Assembly (NCBI GenBank): GCA_016185145.1
Contig: JACPOB010000114.1
Span: 1 to 64,000 of the forward strand
Direction: 5' to 3'
DNA from: Rhodospirillales bacterium
Lineage (GTDB): Bacteria > Pseudomonadota > Alphaproteobacteria > Reyranellales > Reyranellaceae
DNA length: 64,000 nt
The position numbers were made by a program, and so were the translations under genes. The notes beneath the pieces are model-generated. The model was not told the origin of the DNA, made no database searches, and saw only the letters and a list, made by a program, of their open reading frames with translations. Position 1 is the stretch's first letter; every line of letters starts with the position of its first letter. Of this stretch, positions 25,794-34,087 are shown piece after piece.

Positions 25794-26999
25794 ATGCAGA
25801 ACCCAGTTTCGCCACCCAAGACCGGCGCCGGTGCCAGCCACCTGGCCAGCCCGCAGGAGCGGGCGCGCGCCGTGCAGGCGGTGCTGGACAAGGACGGGCC
25901 GGAGATGGACCGCCGTCGCGAGCTGACGCAGGAGGTGGTCGACGCGCTGGCCGGCCAGGACCTGTTGCGCATGCTGCTGCCGAAGAGCATGGGCGGGCAG
26001 GAGGTATATCTCGTCGACTACTCCAGGGCGTGCGAGGCGCTGGCCTGGGCCGATGCCAGCACGGCGTGGTTCGTCAACCAGTCGAACGTCTCCATGGCGA
26101 CCTCGGCGGCTTCGATGCCGCACGAAACGGCGGCGGCAATGTTCGAAGGGCCCTACGCCGGCCTGGCGTGGGGCGCGCGCCACGACAAGAGCCGGGCGAT
26201 CCGCGTCGAGGGCGGCTATCGGCTTAGCGGTGCCTGGAGCTTTGCCAGCGGCGGGCGCCATACCAAGTGGCTGGGCGCGCACAGCGCCGTGCAGAACCCC
26301 GACGGCACACCGCACATCCGCCATGGCCGGCCCGACGACCGCTCGTTCGTCTTCCTGCGCAGCCAGGCCATGATCATCGACGATTGGCACGTGCTCGGCC
26401 TGCGCGGCACCGGCAGCGACAGCTACTCGGTCGAGGACCTGTTCATTCCCGACGCGCAGGCGCCGGCGCGCGACATCGCCGACGAGCGGCGCGAGAAGGG
26501 GCCGCTCTATCCCATCGGTTCGACGCTGCTCTATGCCACCGGCTTCTGCAGCGTCACCATCGGCATCGCGCGGCGCCTGCTCGACACCTACGTCACGGTG
26601 GTCAAGGGCCGGCACAGCCGTTCCTCGCCCATGGCGATGATCAACAATCACGCGATCCATCGCGAGGTGGCGGTGCTCGAGGCGAGGCTCTCGGCGGTGC
26701 GCGCCTTCCTGCACGAGGCGGCGGGCCAGGTCTATGACGCCTCGGCCGAGGGCACGCTCGACGTCGACCTGCGCATGCGGCTGCGTCTCGCCACGACCTG
26801 GGGCATGAACGAGGCGACCGATGTCTCGATCGCCTGCTATCGCGGCGCCGGCACCATGGCGATCTCCGAGAAGGCGCCCTTCGAGCGCCGCTTCCGCGAC
26901 GCCATGAGCGCCAGCCAGCACCTGCAGGGCATGTGGCCGATGGCCGAGATGGTGGGGCGGCATCTCATCGGCGCTGAGAACGTGGTGCAGTTCGTGTAG
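25794..26999 (+). CDS. Acyl-CoA dehydrogenase-fold flavoprotein (HpaH/DszC-like monooxygenase group)
   Basis: A 401-residue flavoprotein with three ACAD domains: N-terminal helical (ELTQEVVDALAGQDLLRMLLPKSMGG), middle beta (RVEGGYRLSGAWSFASGGRH), and C-terminal helical domain (from about 240). The middle segment and lack of the catalytic Glu of true acyl-CoA dehydrogenases place it nearer group D flavin monooxygenases and the related C-terminal type 2 domain family. Such enzymes use FMNH2/FADH2 supplied by a separate reductase, which I do not see here. ATG at 25794; a TTG one codon earlier is also possible. Confidence 0.78.
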   Translation: MQNPVSPPKTGAGASHLASPQERARAVQAVLDKDGPEMDRRRELTQEVVDALAGQDLLRMLLPKSMGGQEVYLVDYSRACEALAWADASTAWFVNQSNVSMATSAASMPHETAAAMFEGPYAGLAWGARHDKSRAIRVEGGYRLSGAWSFASGGRHTKWLGAHSAVQNPDGTPHIRHGRPDDRSFVFLRSQAMIIDDWHVLGLRGTGSDSYSVEDLFIPDAQAPARDIADERREKGPLYPIGSTLLYATGFCSVTIGIARRLLDTYVTVVKGRHSRSSPMAMINNHAIHREVAVLEARLSAVRAFLHEAAGQVYDASAEGTLDVDLRMRLRLATTWGMNEATDVSIACYRGAGTMAISEKAPFERRFRDAMSASQHLQGMWPMAEMVGRHLIGAENVVQFV

Positions 27000-27136
27000 C
27001 CGTCATCCCGAGCGGAGCCGCCCCCTCATCTGCAAATTGGGGGCGGCGTAGTCGAGGGACCTCTTTTTGTCGATGCACCGACAAAATAGGTCCCTCCACT
27101 CCGCCTCGCTGCGCTCGGCTCCGGTCGGGATGACGG
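27000..27136. repeat. Intergenic palindrome, family B (copy 1)
   Basis: Outer arms CCGTCATCCC (27000-27009) and GGGATGACGG (27127-27136), then GAGGGACCT / AGGTCCCTC inner arms around TTTTTGTCGATGCACCGACAAAA. It fills the gap between the flavoprotein stop and the amidohydrolase. Confidence 0.85.
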
Positions 27137-27157
27137 AATAGTGGAAAGGAGAAAGCC

Positions 27158-28003
27158 ATGCCGACCATCGACGTCCAGGTCCATGTCTACGAGCGCAACC
27201 ATCCTGGCCGGCCGTGGCATGCCGTGCTGCACGGCCCGGCCGAGGTCACCGGCGATCAGATGGTGGCGGCGATGGACGAGGTCGGCGTCGACGGCGCCAT
27301 CCTGGTCTCGCCCTACACGCAATACCACTACGACCCGAGCTATGCGCTGGAGGTGCGCAGCAAGCACCCCGGCCGCTTCGCCGTGGTGAAGCCGGTCGAT
27401 CCCACCGATCCCAAGGTCGCCGAAACCATCGCCGACTGGAAGAAGACGCCGGGTACGGTCGGCATCCGCATCATGATGGCGGCGGGCCCGCTGGTCGCGC
27501 CGAACGATCCCGGCGTCAACCGCGTGCTGGCCGCCGCAGCGCAGCACGCGCTGCCGGTCAACGTCCTGAGCTGGGGCCGCATCGAGCAACTCGGCCCGCT
27601 CGCGGCGCGCAATCCCAATACGCGCATCGTCGTCGATCATATCGGCCTCCTGCAACCCTTCGAGCCGCCCAAGCCCGCCGAGCCGTGGGCCGACCTGCCC
27701 AAGCTGCTGGCGCTCGCGAAGTACGACAACGTCGTGGTCAAGATCAGCGGAGCCGGCACGCTCGCCAAGGAGCCGTTCCCCTACAAGGACATCTGGGATC
27801 CGCTGCGCCGCATCTTCGACGCCTTCGGCATGGACCGCTGCATGTGGGGCACCGACTGGACGCGGGCGGTGGCGTTCTTGACGTACAAGGAAGGCGTCGA
27901 CGCGTTCCGCTTGACCGATCGTCTCACGGACAGCGAACGCGCCATCCTCATGGGCGGGACTTTGCAGAAGGTGTACGGCTGGGCTCCCACGGGCAAAGGC
28001 TAG
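27158..28003 (+). CDS. Amidohydrolase-2 family metal-dependent hydrolase
   Basis: A 281-residue TIM-barrel hydrolase (PF04909 type: decarboxylases and lactonases). The N-terminal metal motif reads DVQVHVYE, so the first His of the usual HxH is Gln7, with H9 retained; later motifs include VVDHIGLLQPFEPPKPAEPW and the metal Asp in MWGTDWTRA. The Q-x-H form occurs in a subgroup of the family. AAGGAG precedes the ATG. Family members cleave C-C, lactone or amide bonds of small acids. The gene has no close partner on its strand, and specific substrate is unknown. Confidence 0.82.
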   Translation: MPTIDVQVHVYERNHPGRPWHAVLHGPAEVTGDQMVAAMDEVGVDGAILVSPYTQYHYDPSYALEVRSKHPGRFAVVKPVDPTDPKVAETIADWKKTPGTVGIRIMMAAGPLVAPNDPGVNRVLAAAAQHALPVNVLSWGRIEQLGPLAARNPNTRIVVDHIGLLQPFEPPKPAEPWADLPKLLALAKYDNVVVKISGAGTLAKEPFPYKDIWDPLRRIFDAFGMDRCMWGTDWTRAVAFLTYKEGVDAFRLTDRLTDSERAILMGGTLQKVYGWAPTGKG

Positions 28004-28010
28004 CCTTGGC

Positions 28011-28397
28011 TTACCCCTTCAACAGCGCATCGATGTGCTGGAGAAGATCGAGCGGCCGATATGGCTTGTCGAGAACCGGGATGCCCTCGGCCTCGGGCGC
28101 GACAGCCGCGGTGAGCAATATCTTCGTCTCCGGGTGCTGGACCCTGATCCAGCGCGCCAGCTCGAGGCCGTGCTTGTTCCCGCCGATATTCACGTCGAGC
28201 AGGACCAGCCCGATCCGCGGATCGGCACCGAGAGCCCTGCGGGCTTCGGACTCGCTGAAGGCCTCCACGACGTCGTATCCCCACCGGCGCAGGTCGCCTG
28301 CCGTTTCCATGCGCAGCAGGAAATCGTCTTGCACGATCAAAATTCGGCCTGGGGTAGTCGAGTCATTCGCCGCAACCTTGCGATAGCCCGAACTCAT
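28011..28397 (-). CDS. Stand-alone response-regulator receiver domain
   Basis: A 128-residue single receiver domain without an output domain. Acidic pocket D24/D25 (VQDDFLLRME), phospho-acceptor D68 (VLLDVNIGG), Thr96 (LLTAA) and Lys111 (LDKPYRP) are all present, so phosphorylation is expected. GGAG lies upstream of the ATG at 28397. It is divergent from a second stand-alone receiver at 28485, with under 90 bases between. No histidine kinase is seen nearby. Such proteins often shuttle phosphate in relays or act through protein-protein contact. Confidence 0.85.
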   Translation of the reverse strand: MSSGYRKVAANDSTTPGRILIVQDDFLLRMETAGDLRRWGYDVVEAFSESEARRALGADPRIGLVLLDVNIGGNKHGLELARWIRVQHPETKILLTAAVAPEAEGIPVLDKPYRPLDLLQHIDALLKG

Positions 28398-28484
28398 CTG
28401 CGCTCCGCTGATTGGGTCGCAGCGCCGTAGCGTCGTTCTTCTGCTCTGGAACATACTCGGCTACCGATTTCCCGATTCGGTGGA

Positions 28485-28913
28485 ATGGAACAAGTCACCC
28501 GCCTCCGCCGTTGCCGGGCCATGACACGAGCCACGCCACTACAAACGCCGGAACCTCCCACTTTGTTGCTTGTCAACGGGGACATCCTCGTACGCACGGC
28601 GCTCGCCGCCTATCTGCGCGAGTGCGGTTACGAGGTCCTGGAGGCCGGCACGACCGAGGAGGCCAGGCAGGTACTTCACTTGGAGATGAAGTTCGACTTG
28701 GCGTTCCTTGACATCGAGGGAGACGAAGGCGCGGGCTTCCACCTGGCCCAGACCATCCGCAAGCACCGCCCCGAAGTCAGGATCGTGCTGGCAGCTGGAG
28801 TACCTCGCACAGCGGCCGAGGCGGGCGATCTCTGCGAGCAGGGGCCGATGCAGCGCAAGCCCTACGATCACAGGACATTGGAAAGGCACATCCGTCGATT
28901 GCTCGCGCGATGA
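28485..28913 (+). CDS. Stand-alone receiver domain, degenerate acidic pocket
   Basis: A 142-residue single receiver domain. Phospho-acceptor D76 (LAFLDIEGDEG) and Lys125 (QRKPYDHRTL) are present, but the usual pair of acidic residues after the first strand is reduced to N31-G32-D33 (LLLVNGDILVR). The sequence diverges from its divergent neighbour, yet keeps the same ECGYEVLEAGTTEEAR-type helix 1 and strand 2. A later ATG at 28521 is an alternative start, and neither has a strong ribosome site. No kinase is close by. Weakened metal binding may limit its phosphorylation. Confidence 0.78.
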   Translation: MEQVTRLRRCRAMTRATPLQTPEPPTLLLVNGDILVRTALAAYLRECGYEVLEAGTTEEARQVLHLEMKFDLAFLDIEGDEGAGFHLAQTIRKHRPEVRIVLAAGVPRTAAEAGDLCEQGPMQRKPYDHRTLERHIRRLLAR

Positions 28914-28932
28914 CGCCGTTTCCTTTCCACCA

Positions 28933-29544
28933 TCAGATGGGCGGCCGGATGCCGACGACACCAGTCCTTTTCGTGTAGCGGGTCTCGTAGTTGGTTTGGG
29001 ACAGGTACGAGGTGACGTAGGACTTGAAGGTGGCCTTGTCCTTGAGCGCGATGTGGAAGTAGTTCGGATCGAAGAGGTGGTACCGGTTGTCCCTGGCGTG
29101 CAGCAGCGCGATCGCGTGCGCGCCGCCATCGCGGCCAAGGAATACTCCATAGCAACCGTACGCCTGCGCCATGATGGACCAGAGGAAATCGGCGGTGGGC
29201 TTGGTCGTACGCGACGCGCGCAACCCGTCCGAAAGATTGCAGTTGAAGGGCGAAATCGCCTCTTTCCACCAGCCGGTCCAGTCGGCGCTCCTGCTCATGT
29301 CGGACAGGTTCTGGGCCTGGGTCGATTTCCATGGCGGGTTGTCACAAGTCTTGTCGGCAGCGATCGGAAAATTCTTCCCTTCGTATTGCAACGCGACCCA
29401 GTTTGCGCAGAGACCGATGCAGTAGCCGTCGAAGGCCGAGCCCCAGGGGCCCGGCTGCGTCGTCACCGCGGTCTGGCCCTGGCTCATGGCGAAGACGAGG
29501 TGTCCCTTGGCCTTGGCGTCGTTCTGGACTGCATCCCAATTCAT
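28933..29544 (-). CDS. Putative papain-like cysteine protease with YopT/AvrPphB (peptidase C58) active-site pattern
   Basis: A 203-residue protein with no signal peptide. I see the arrangement Cys-His-Asp of clan CA family C58: C42 in GYCIGLCANWV (Cys-x-x-Leu-x-x-x-Trp), H143 in GGAHAIALL and D159 in YHLFDPNYF. The His-to-Asp spacing of 16 residues matches YopT, and an FDPN after the last strand is a family trademark. These enzymes cleave prenylated or host kinase targets when delivered by type III secretion, but stand-alone bacterial members also exist. A GGAGG lies well placed before the ATG. The upstream 100 bases are markedly A/T-rich. Assignment is by motif and could be to a related cysteine-protease or transglutaminase fold. 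Confidence 0.6.
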   Translation of the reverse strand: MNWDAVQNDAKAKGHLVFAMSQGQTAVTTQPGPWGSAFDGYCIGLCANWVALQYEGKNFPIAADKTCDNPPWKSTQAQNLSDMSRSADWTGWWKEAISPFNCNLSDGLRASRTTKPTADFLWSIMAQAYGCYGVFLGRDGGAHAIALLHARDNRYHLFDPNYFHIALKDKATFKSYVTSYLSQTNYETRYTKRTGVVGIRPPI

Positions 29545-29660
29545 GGCCGCCCTCCATCCTCACATTCGCCAGCGAGACAATGCATCGATGAACTTTTACG
29601 ATAAATACTATATCACAATTCTATCAATGAGGGTAGTGCTCGCCGCGAGCCGCTTTGGTC

Positions 29661-30212
29661 TCACCGCTCGCCCAGCCAGTCCTTCCAAAGCCCGCGGCGC
29701 TGCTTTCTGGCCTCAGCCTCTGCAGTTGCATAGCGCTGGCTGGCGCGCGATTCCCAGGCCAACGCATCCTCGAGGTTGAACCCGTAGGCCACGCCAGCCG
29801 CAATCAGGGCGGCGCCGATGTCACCCGCCTGAGCGTCGTCGAGGGTGCAATGTGCGACGACGCGGCAGTCGCGATCGAACTTGCTCGCCCGGCATTTCAC
29901 CTTGTGGTTGGACTGCTCCAGCAGGTTCTCGAGGGCGGCACGAGCCCGCATGCCGGCCACGGTCTCGGCCTTGGCCGCATCGCGCAGCACCGGGGCCTGG
30001 ACGCCCCAGATCCGGATATGCGGCTTCAAGCCGACGCCGGCCATGGTGTCGCCATCGATCGCGTAGACTTGGCCCTGCCACGTCGCCGGCAACGCCCCGT
30101 AGGCTGCGCATTCAGAGGTTTCGGGTGCAGCGCCTTTGCGCGGCGGCGCCTGTGCCAACGCGACGGGTGCAATCAGGACGACGAGGCAGGTCGCGAGCAA
30201 CAGGCTTCTCAT
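29661..30212 (-). CDS. Secreted thermonuclease (SNase)-fold protein, atypical active site
   Basis: A 183-residue exported protein: signal peptide MRSLLLATCLVVLIAPVALA, then an SNase-like OB fold with VYAIDGDTMAG, IRIWGVQAP and DRDCRVVAHC in the positions of the family motifs. In nucleases of this fold the second motif is usually GIDAPE with catalytic/metal Asp and Glu; here it is GVQAPV, so the Asp is Gln and the Glu is lost. It may not be a typical nuclease. Two Cys in KVKCRASKFDRDC could pair. An ATG at 30233 adds seven residues without improving the signal peptide. Confidence 0.72.
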   Translation of the reverse strand: MRSLLLATCLVVLIAPVALAQAPPRKGAAPETSECAAYGALPATWQGQVYAIDGDTMAGVGLKPHIRIWGVQAPVLRDAAKAETVAGMRARAALENLLEQSNHKVKCRASKFDRDCRVVAHCTLDDAQAGDIGAALIAAGVAYGFNLEDALAWESRASQRYATAEAEARKQRRGLWKDWLGER

Positions 30213-30243
30213 GTCAGCATGCTGCACGCGCATTGTGGCGAAG

Positions 30244-31830
30244 TTATTGCTTTCGACGGAGACCGGCCGTGCGCTGCTCGTCTATGCGACGCCCATCCTG
30301 TGCGATCGCCACCGCATAGTCTCGCTCCGCCGCCGCCGCGCTCACGACGCCATCGCGCACGTCGCGCAGCACCCGCGCGGGATCGCGGGTGTGCGGATCG
30401 CCGAAGCCGCCGCCGCCCGGCGACAGGGCGCGATAGGTGCCGGGGCCGTGGCGTTGCACGCCGTACTTGGGGGCGTTCACCTTGTGGCCGTCGGCCAGGG
30501 CGAGGGTGACCTCACCGCCCACGCCGGCGCGGCCGCCGGCGGCGCCGAAGCTCGAGGGGGCGCCAACGCCTTCGCCGCGGAAGGCGTAGTCGGCCGGGGT
30601 GAAGACCTCGACCTCGTAGTCGCAGCCGGCGCCGCCGCGGAAGCGGCCGGGGCCGGCGCTGTCGCAACGCAGCTCCTGGCGATGGAAGCGTACGGGATAG
30701 AGCTGCTCATAGGTTTCGAGGTTGGGCAGGGTGAGGCCACCCAAGGTGATGAGATGGCCGATCAAGTGGAAGCCGTCGCGGCCTTCCACGCCGCCGCCGG
30801 CCGGTGCGCCGGCCCACTGGTACATCACGTAGCGGCTGCCGTCGTCCTTCACCCCGGCGGTGACGGCATGCACGGCCTTCGACCAGCCGGCCGAGGCACG
30901 CTCGGGCAGCGCCTGGTCCAAGGCCTTCCACAGCGCATGGATGATCTCGTGGGCAATGAACACGGTGTTCATCGTCATGGGCGCCGGCGGCCGCGCATTC
31001 ACCATGCTGCCTTCGGGCAGCCTGATCTCGACGCTGCGGAAAGCGCCTTCGTTCTTGGGCAGGTCGGGTTCGAAGAACGACGACAGCGCCATGAACACCG
31101 CCGAGGTCGAGTTGGCGATCGAGCTGTTCTTGAAGCCTTTCAGCTGCGGCGAGGTGCCGGCGAAGTCGACGATCAGGCCGTCGTCCTTGACGGTCAGCGT
31201 GACGGCGATCCTGGCGTCGATCGGCTCGAAGCAGTCGTTGTCGACGGGCTCCTCGGCGCGCCACACGCCCTTGGCCAGCCGCGCGATGCAGCCGCGGAAG
31301 CGGCGATCGGCATGGGCCAGAACGCCTTCGAAGAAGTCGGAGGCTCGGTCGATGCCCAGTTCCTCGACGAGGGCTGCCAGCCGCTCGGCGCCGATGCGCG
31401 TCGAGCCGATCATGGCGCGCAGATCGCCGTCGAGCGCCTCGGGCAGGCGCGTGTTGATCATCAGCAGCTGCCACAGATCGTCGCGCGTGCGGCCGCGCTC
31501 GATCAGCTTCAGCACCGGCAGCCGGATGCCCTCGTGGAAGATCTCGGTGGCCGCCGAGTTGTAGGTCCCGGCCGCGCCGCCGCCGATATCGGCCTGGTGG
31601 GCGCGGTTGCAGGCGAAGGCTATCAGCTTGCCGGCCACGAACACCGGCCGCGCGATCACCCAGTCCGGCAGATGGTTGCCGCCCGCCGTGTAGGGATCGT
31701 TCAGCAGGAAGACGTCCTCGGGCCAAATTCCCTGAGCTTCCGGGGCATCCTTGAAGTCGCGCAGGATGGCGCGCACGGCAAAGCCGCCGCCGCCGGTATG
31801 GATCGGGATGCCGTCGGCCTGGCTGATCAA
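30244..31830 (-). CDS. Hydantoinase B/oxoprolinase subunit B, N-terminus broken
   Basis: A 528-residue frame matching HyuB/oxoprolinase beta: ISQADGIPIHTGGGGFAV, LLNDPYTAGGNHLPDW, a long conserved core, and GGGGFGDPHTRDP at the C-terminus. With HyuA it opens cyclic amides with ATP. The natural start would be the ATG at 31915 (MTELDPVTLA), which overlaps the HyuA stop, but that frame runs off after about ten codons into a different phase. The correct frame resumes at QSHDFSCFLADSRG, so roughly 20-25 codons are missing and the frame is shifted. No ATG or good start exists in the intact frame (a TTG at 31830 only). It is either a pseudogene or a sequence error. Confidence 0.75.
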   Translation of the reverse strand: MISQADGIPIHTGGGGFAVRAILRDFKDAPEAQGIWPEDVFLLNDPYTAGGNHLPDWVIARPVFVAGKLIAFACNRAHQADIGGGAAGTYNSAATEIFHEGIRLPVLKLIERGRTRDDLWQLLMINTRLPEALDGDLRAMIGSTRIGAERLAALVEELGIDRASDFFEGVLAHADRRFRGCIARLAKGVWRAEEPVDNDCFEPIDARIAVTLTVKDDGLIVDFAGTSPQLKGFKNSSIANSTSAVFMALSSFFEPDLPKNEGAFRSVEIRLPEGSMVNARPPAPMTMNTVFIAHEIIHALWKALDQALPERASAGWSKAVHAVTAGVKDDGSRYVMYQWAGAPAGGGVEGRDGFHLIGHLITLGGLTLPNLETYEQLYPVRFHRQELRCDSAGPGRFRGGAGCDYEVEVFTPADYAFRGEGVGAPSSFGAAGGRAGVGGEVTLALADGHKVNAPKYGVQRHGPGTYRALSPGGGGFGDPHTRDPARVLRDVRDGVVSAAAAERDYAVAIAQDGRRIDEQRTAGLRRKQ

Positions 31831-31911
31831 GGTGCCGCGCGAGTCGGCCAGGAAGCAGGAGAAGTCGTGGCTCTGGCTGAAGATCGGCGAGGGTGACGGG
31901 ATCGAGCTCGG

Positions 31912-33984
31912 TCATGCGATGGCTCCGACATGGACCAGGAAGTCGTCGCGCGCGTCGACTTCCAGTCGATCGCGCGGGCCGACGAAGGCCGTGGTCGTGC
32001 GTTCCTCGATCAGCAACGGGCCATCGAGGGTGCAGCCTGGCCTGAGCTCGACGCCGTCGTAGATCGGCACGTCACGCCAGCCGTGCGCGGGGTCGATCCA
32101 GACCTTGCGTTGTTCGCGCGGCTTGGGCGGGGCGGCCTGCGGCGAGCGTGCGATGGGCGGTGTCCAGTCGAGCAGGCCGCGGGCGACGACACGCAAGGCG
32201 GTGATCGAGAGCCGCCCGCCGGGCTGGATATGGCCGAACAGGCGCTGATGCTCGGCCTCGAAAGTGTGGCGCGCTGCGGCAGCGTCGAAGGCGGTGCCCA
32301 GCGCGACGCGCACCGGCCATTGCTGGCCGTCGTAACGCAGGTCGACCTCGCGGGAAACGACGGCCGAGCCGTTGGCGAAGCCTTCGCGGCCCAGGGCTTC
32401 GCGGGCGCGCGCCTCGAGTTCGGAAAAGCCTCCTTGGAGTTCGCCCAGGTCCACCGTGTCGAGGTCGGCCAGGAAGACGTGCATGTAGTCCTGCCGCACG
32501 TCGGACTGCAGCATGCCCATGGCGCAGAACGCTCCCGCCGCGCGCGGCAGCAGGGCGCGCCCGGCGCCGAGCGCACGTGCGACGGCAGCACCGTGCATCG
32601 GGCCGGCGCCGCCGGCCGCCACCAGAGTGAAGGTCGCGGGATTGTGGCCGCGTTCGATGCTGAGTCGCTCGACGGCGTGCAGCAGGTTCTGCTCCAGGAG
32701 CCGGATCACGCCTGCCGCGGCGTCCTCGACCGAGAGGCCGAGCGGCTTGGCAAGTTTTGTCTCGATCGCCTGGTGCGCCAGCTTGCCGTCGAGCGTGACG
32801 CCTCCTGCCAGTGGACCGGGACGCAGGCGGCCCAGCACGAGCTGGGCGTCGGTGACGGTCGGGTTCTCGCCGCCCAGCCCATAAGCGGCGGGACCAGGCC
32901 GCGCACCGGCACCTTGCGGGCCGACATGCAGCAGTCCGGCATCGTCGACCCAGGCGATGGCGCCGCCGCCTGCACCGACGGTGTGGATCTCCACCGAGGG
33001 CGTGGTGAGGTGGTAGCCGTCGATCACCAGCTCGTCGGCCACCGGCACTTCGCCCTTGGCCATCACCATGACGTCGCAGCTCGTGCCGCCGATCTCCATC
33101 GAGATCAGGTTGGCCGCTTCGCCGGGCGCGGCGCAGCCTTTCAGCGCGCCTACACCAGCCGCCGGCCCGGACAGCACCAGCATGACCGGGCGGCTCGCCA
33201 CCTGGTCGACCGACACCGCGCCGCCGTTGCTCTGCAACAGCAGCAGCGAGCGCGGCAGGCCGAGCTGGCGCAATTGCTGGTCGAGCGCCTTGAGATAGCT
33301 CGTCACCTTGGGTGCGATGTAGGCGTTGACCACGGCGGTCGAGCTGCGCTCGTACTCGCCCATGGTCGGCATGACCTCGCTCGACAGCGAGATCCATTGG
33401 CCGCCCCAACCCTTCGACAGACGCTTTCCGGCCGCGCGCTCATGCGCACCGTCCAGGAAGGAATTGAACAGGCACACGGCGACGGATTCGACGCCTTCGT
33501 CGGTGAACACCTTGGCTGCGGCGTCGACATCCTCGGGCGCCAGCGGCGCCAGCTCGCGGCCGTCGGCGCCGATGCGGCCGCGCACCGGCAGGCGCAGGTA
33601 GCGCGGCGCCAGTACGGGCGGGAAGGGCGCGCGATGATCCCACTGGTTCTCGCGGATGCCGCGGCGAATCTCCAGCGAATCGCGGAAGCCCGCCGTGGTG
33701 AGCAGGCCGACCTTGGCGCCTTTCTTCTCGAGGATGGTGTTTGTGGCCACGGTCGAGCCGTGCACGAACAGCGTGCAGTCGCGCAGCAGCGCGGAGAGCG
33801 GGAGGTCGAGCTGCTGCGCCGCGAGCCGCAACACGCCCAAAACGCCTTCGCTGGGATCGGTCGGCACGGACGGCGACTTGAAGATGCGCACGGCGCCCGC
33901 GGCATCGCGCAGCACCATGTCGGTGAAGGTGCCGCCGACATCGACGCCGATGCGCCAGGGGGCGGTCAGGGAGACGGACGTCAT
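31912..33984 (-). CDS. Hydantoinase A/5-oxoprolinase subunit A
   Basis: A 690-residue ATP-dependent subunit of the hydantoinase/oxoprolinase family, acting with HyuB on 5-membered cyclic amides such as N-methylhydantoin or 5-oxoproline. The N-terminal ASKHA-like motif GVDVGGTFTDMVLRD is complete. Further conserved elements are FVHGSTVATNTILEKKGAKVG, VLSGPAAGVGALKG, and IGGTSCDVMVMAKG, then VGAGGGAIAWVDDAG. The product is family length. Its stop overlaps the original HyuB ATG by four bases. The broken partner suggests the enzyme may now be non-functional in this strain. Exact substrate unknown. Confidence 0.9.
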   Translation of the reverse strand: MTSVSLTAPWRIGVDVGGTFTDMVLRDAAGAVRIFKSPSVPTDPSEGVLGVLRLAAQQLDLPLSALLRDCTLFVHGSTVATNTILEKKGAKVGLLTTAGFRDSLEIRRGIRENQWDHRAPFPPVLAPRYLRLPVRGRIGADGRELAPLAPEDVDAAAKVFTDEGVESVAVCLFNSFLDGAHERAAGKRLSKGWGGQWISLSSEVMPTMGEYERSSTAVVNAYIAPKVTSYLKALDQQLRQLGLPRSLLLLQSNGGAVSVDQVASRPVMLVLSGPAAGVGALKGCAAPGEAANLISMEIGGTSCDVMVMAKGEVPVADELVIDGYHLTTPSVEIHTVGAGGGAIAWVDDAGLLHVGPQGAGARPGPAAYGLGGENPTVTDAQLVLGRLRPGPLAGGVTLDGKLAHQAIETKLAKPLGLSVEDAAAGVIRLLEQNLLHAVERLSIERGHNPATFTLVAAGGAGPMHGAAVARALGAGRALLPRAAGAFCAMGMLQSDVRQDYMHVFLADLDTVDLGELQGGFSELEARAREALGREGFANGSAVVSREVDLRYDGQQWPVRVALGTAFDAAAARHTFEAEHQRLFGHIQPGGRLSITALRVVARGLLDWTPPIARSPQAAPPKPREQRKVWIDPAHGWRDVPIYDGVELRPGCTLDGPLLIEERTTTAFVGPRDRLEVDARDDFLVHVGAIA

Positions 33985-33987
33985 TAT

Positions 33988-34080
33988 TTTCCGGACCGCG
34001 CGCTGGGTCGCGTCAGACGCGACCTCCTTGCGCGCTCATGATCATGAGCGAGCTGGAAGCTCGCGGTCCGGAAGAGCGTG
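33988..34080. repeat. Intergenic palindrome, family A (copy 4), with nested hairpin
   Basis: Outer arms TTTTCCGGACCGCG and CGCGGTCCGGAAGA, with CTCATGATCATGAG at the centre of the 3' half. This copy has an insert containing GGTCGCGT/ACGCGACC, itself a perfect hairpin. It fills the gap between the HyuA start and the TPP-enzyme stop. Confidence 0.85.
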
Positions 34081-34087
34081 AGCATCA

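Noticed and set aside
30707..31915. 402-residue minus-strand frame starting at MTELDPVTLA
   Set aside because: Only its first ten or so codons belong to HyuB; the remainder is an Arg-rich shadow of the true frame.
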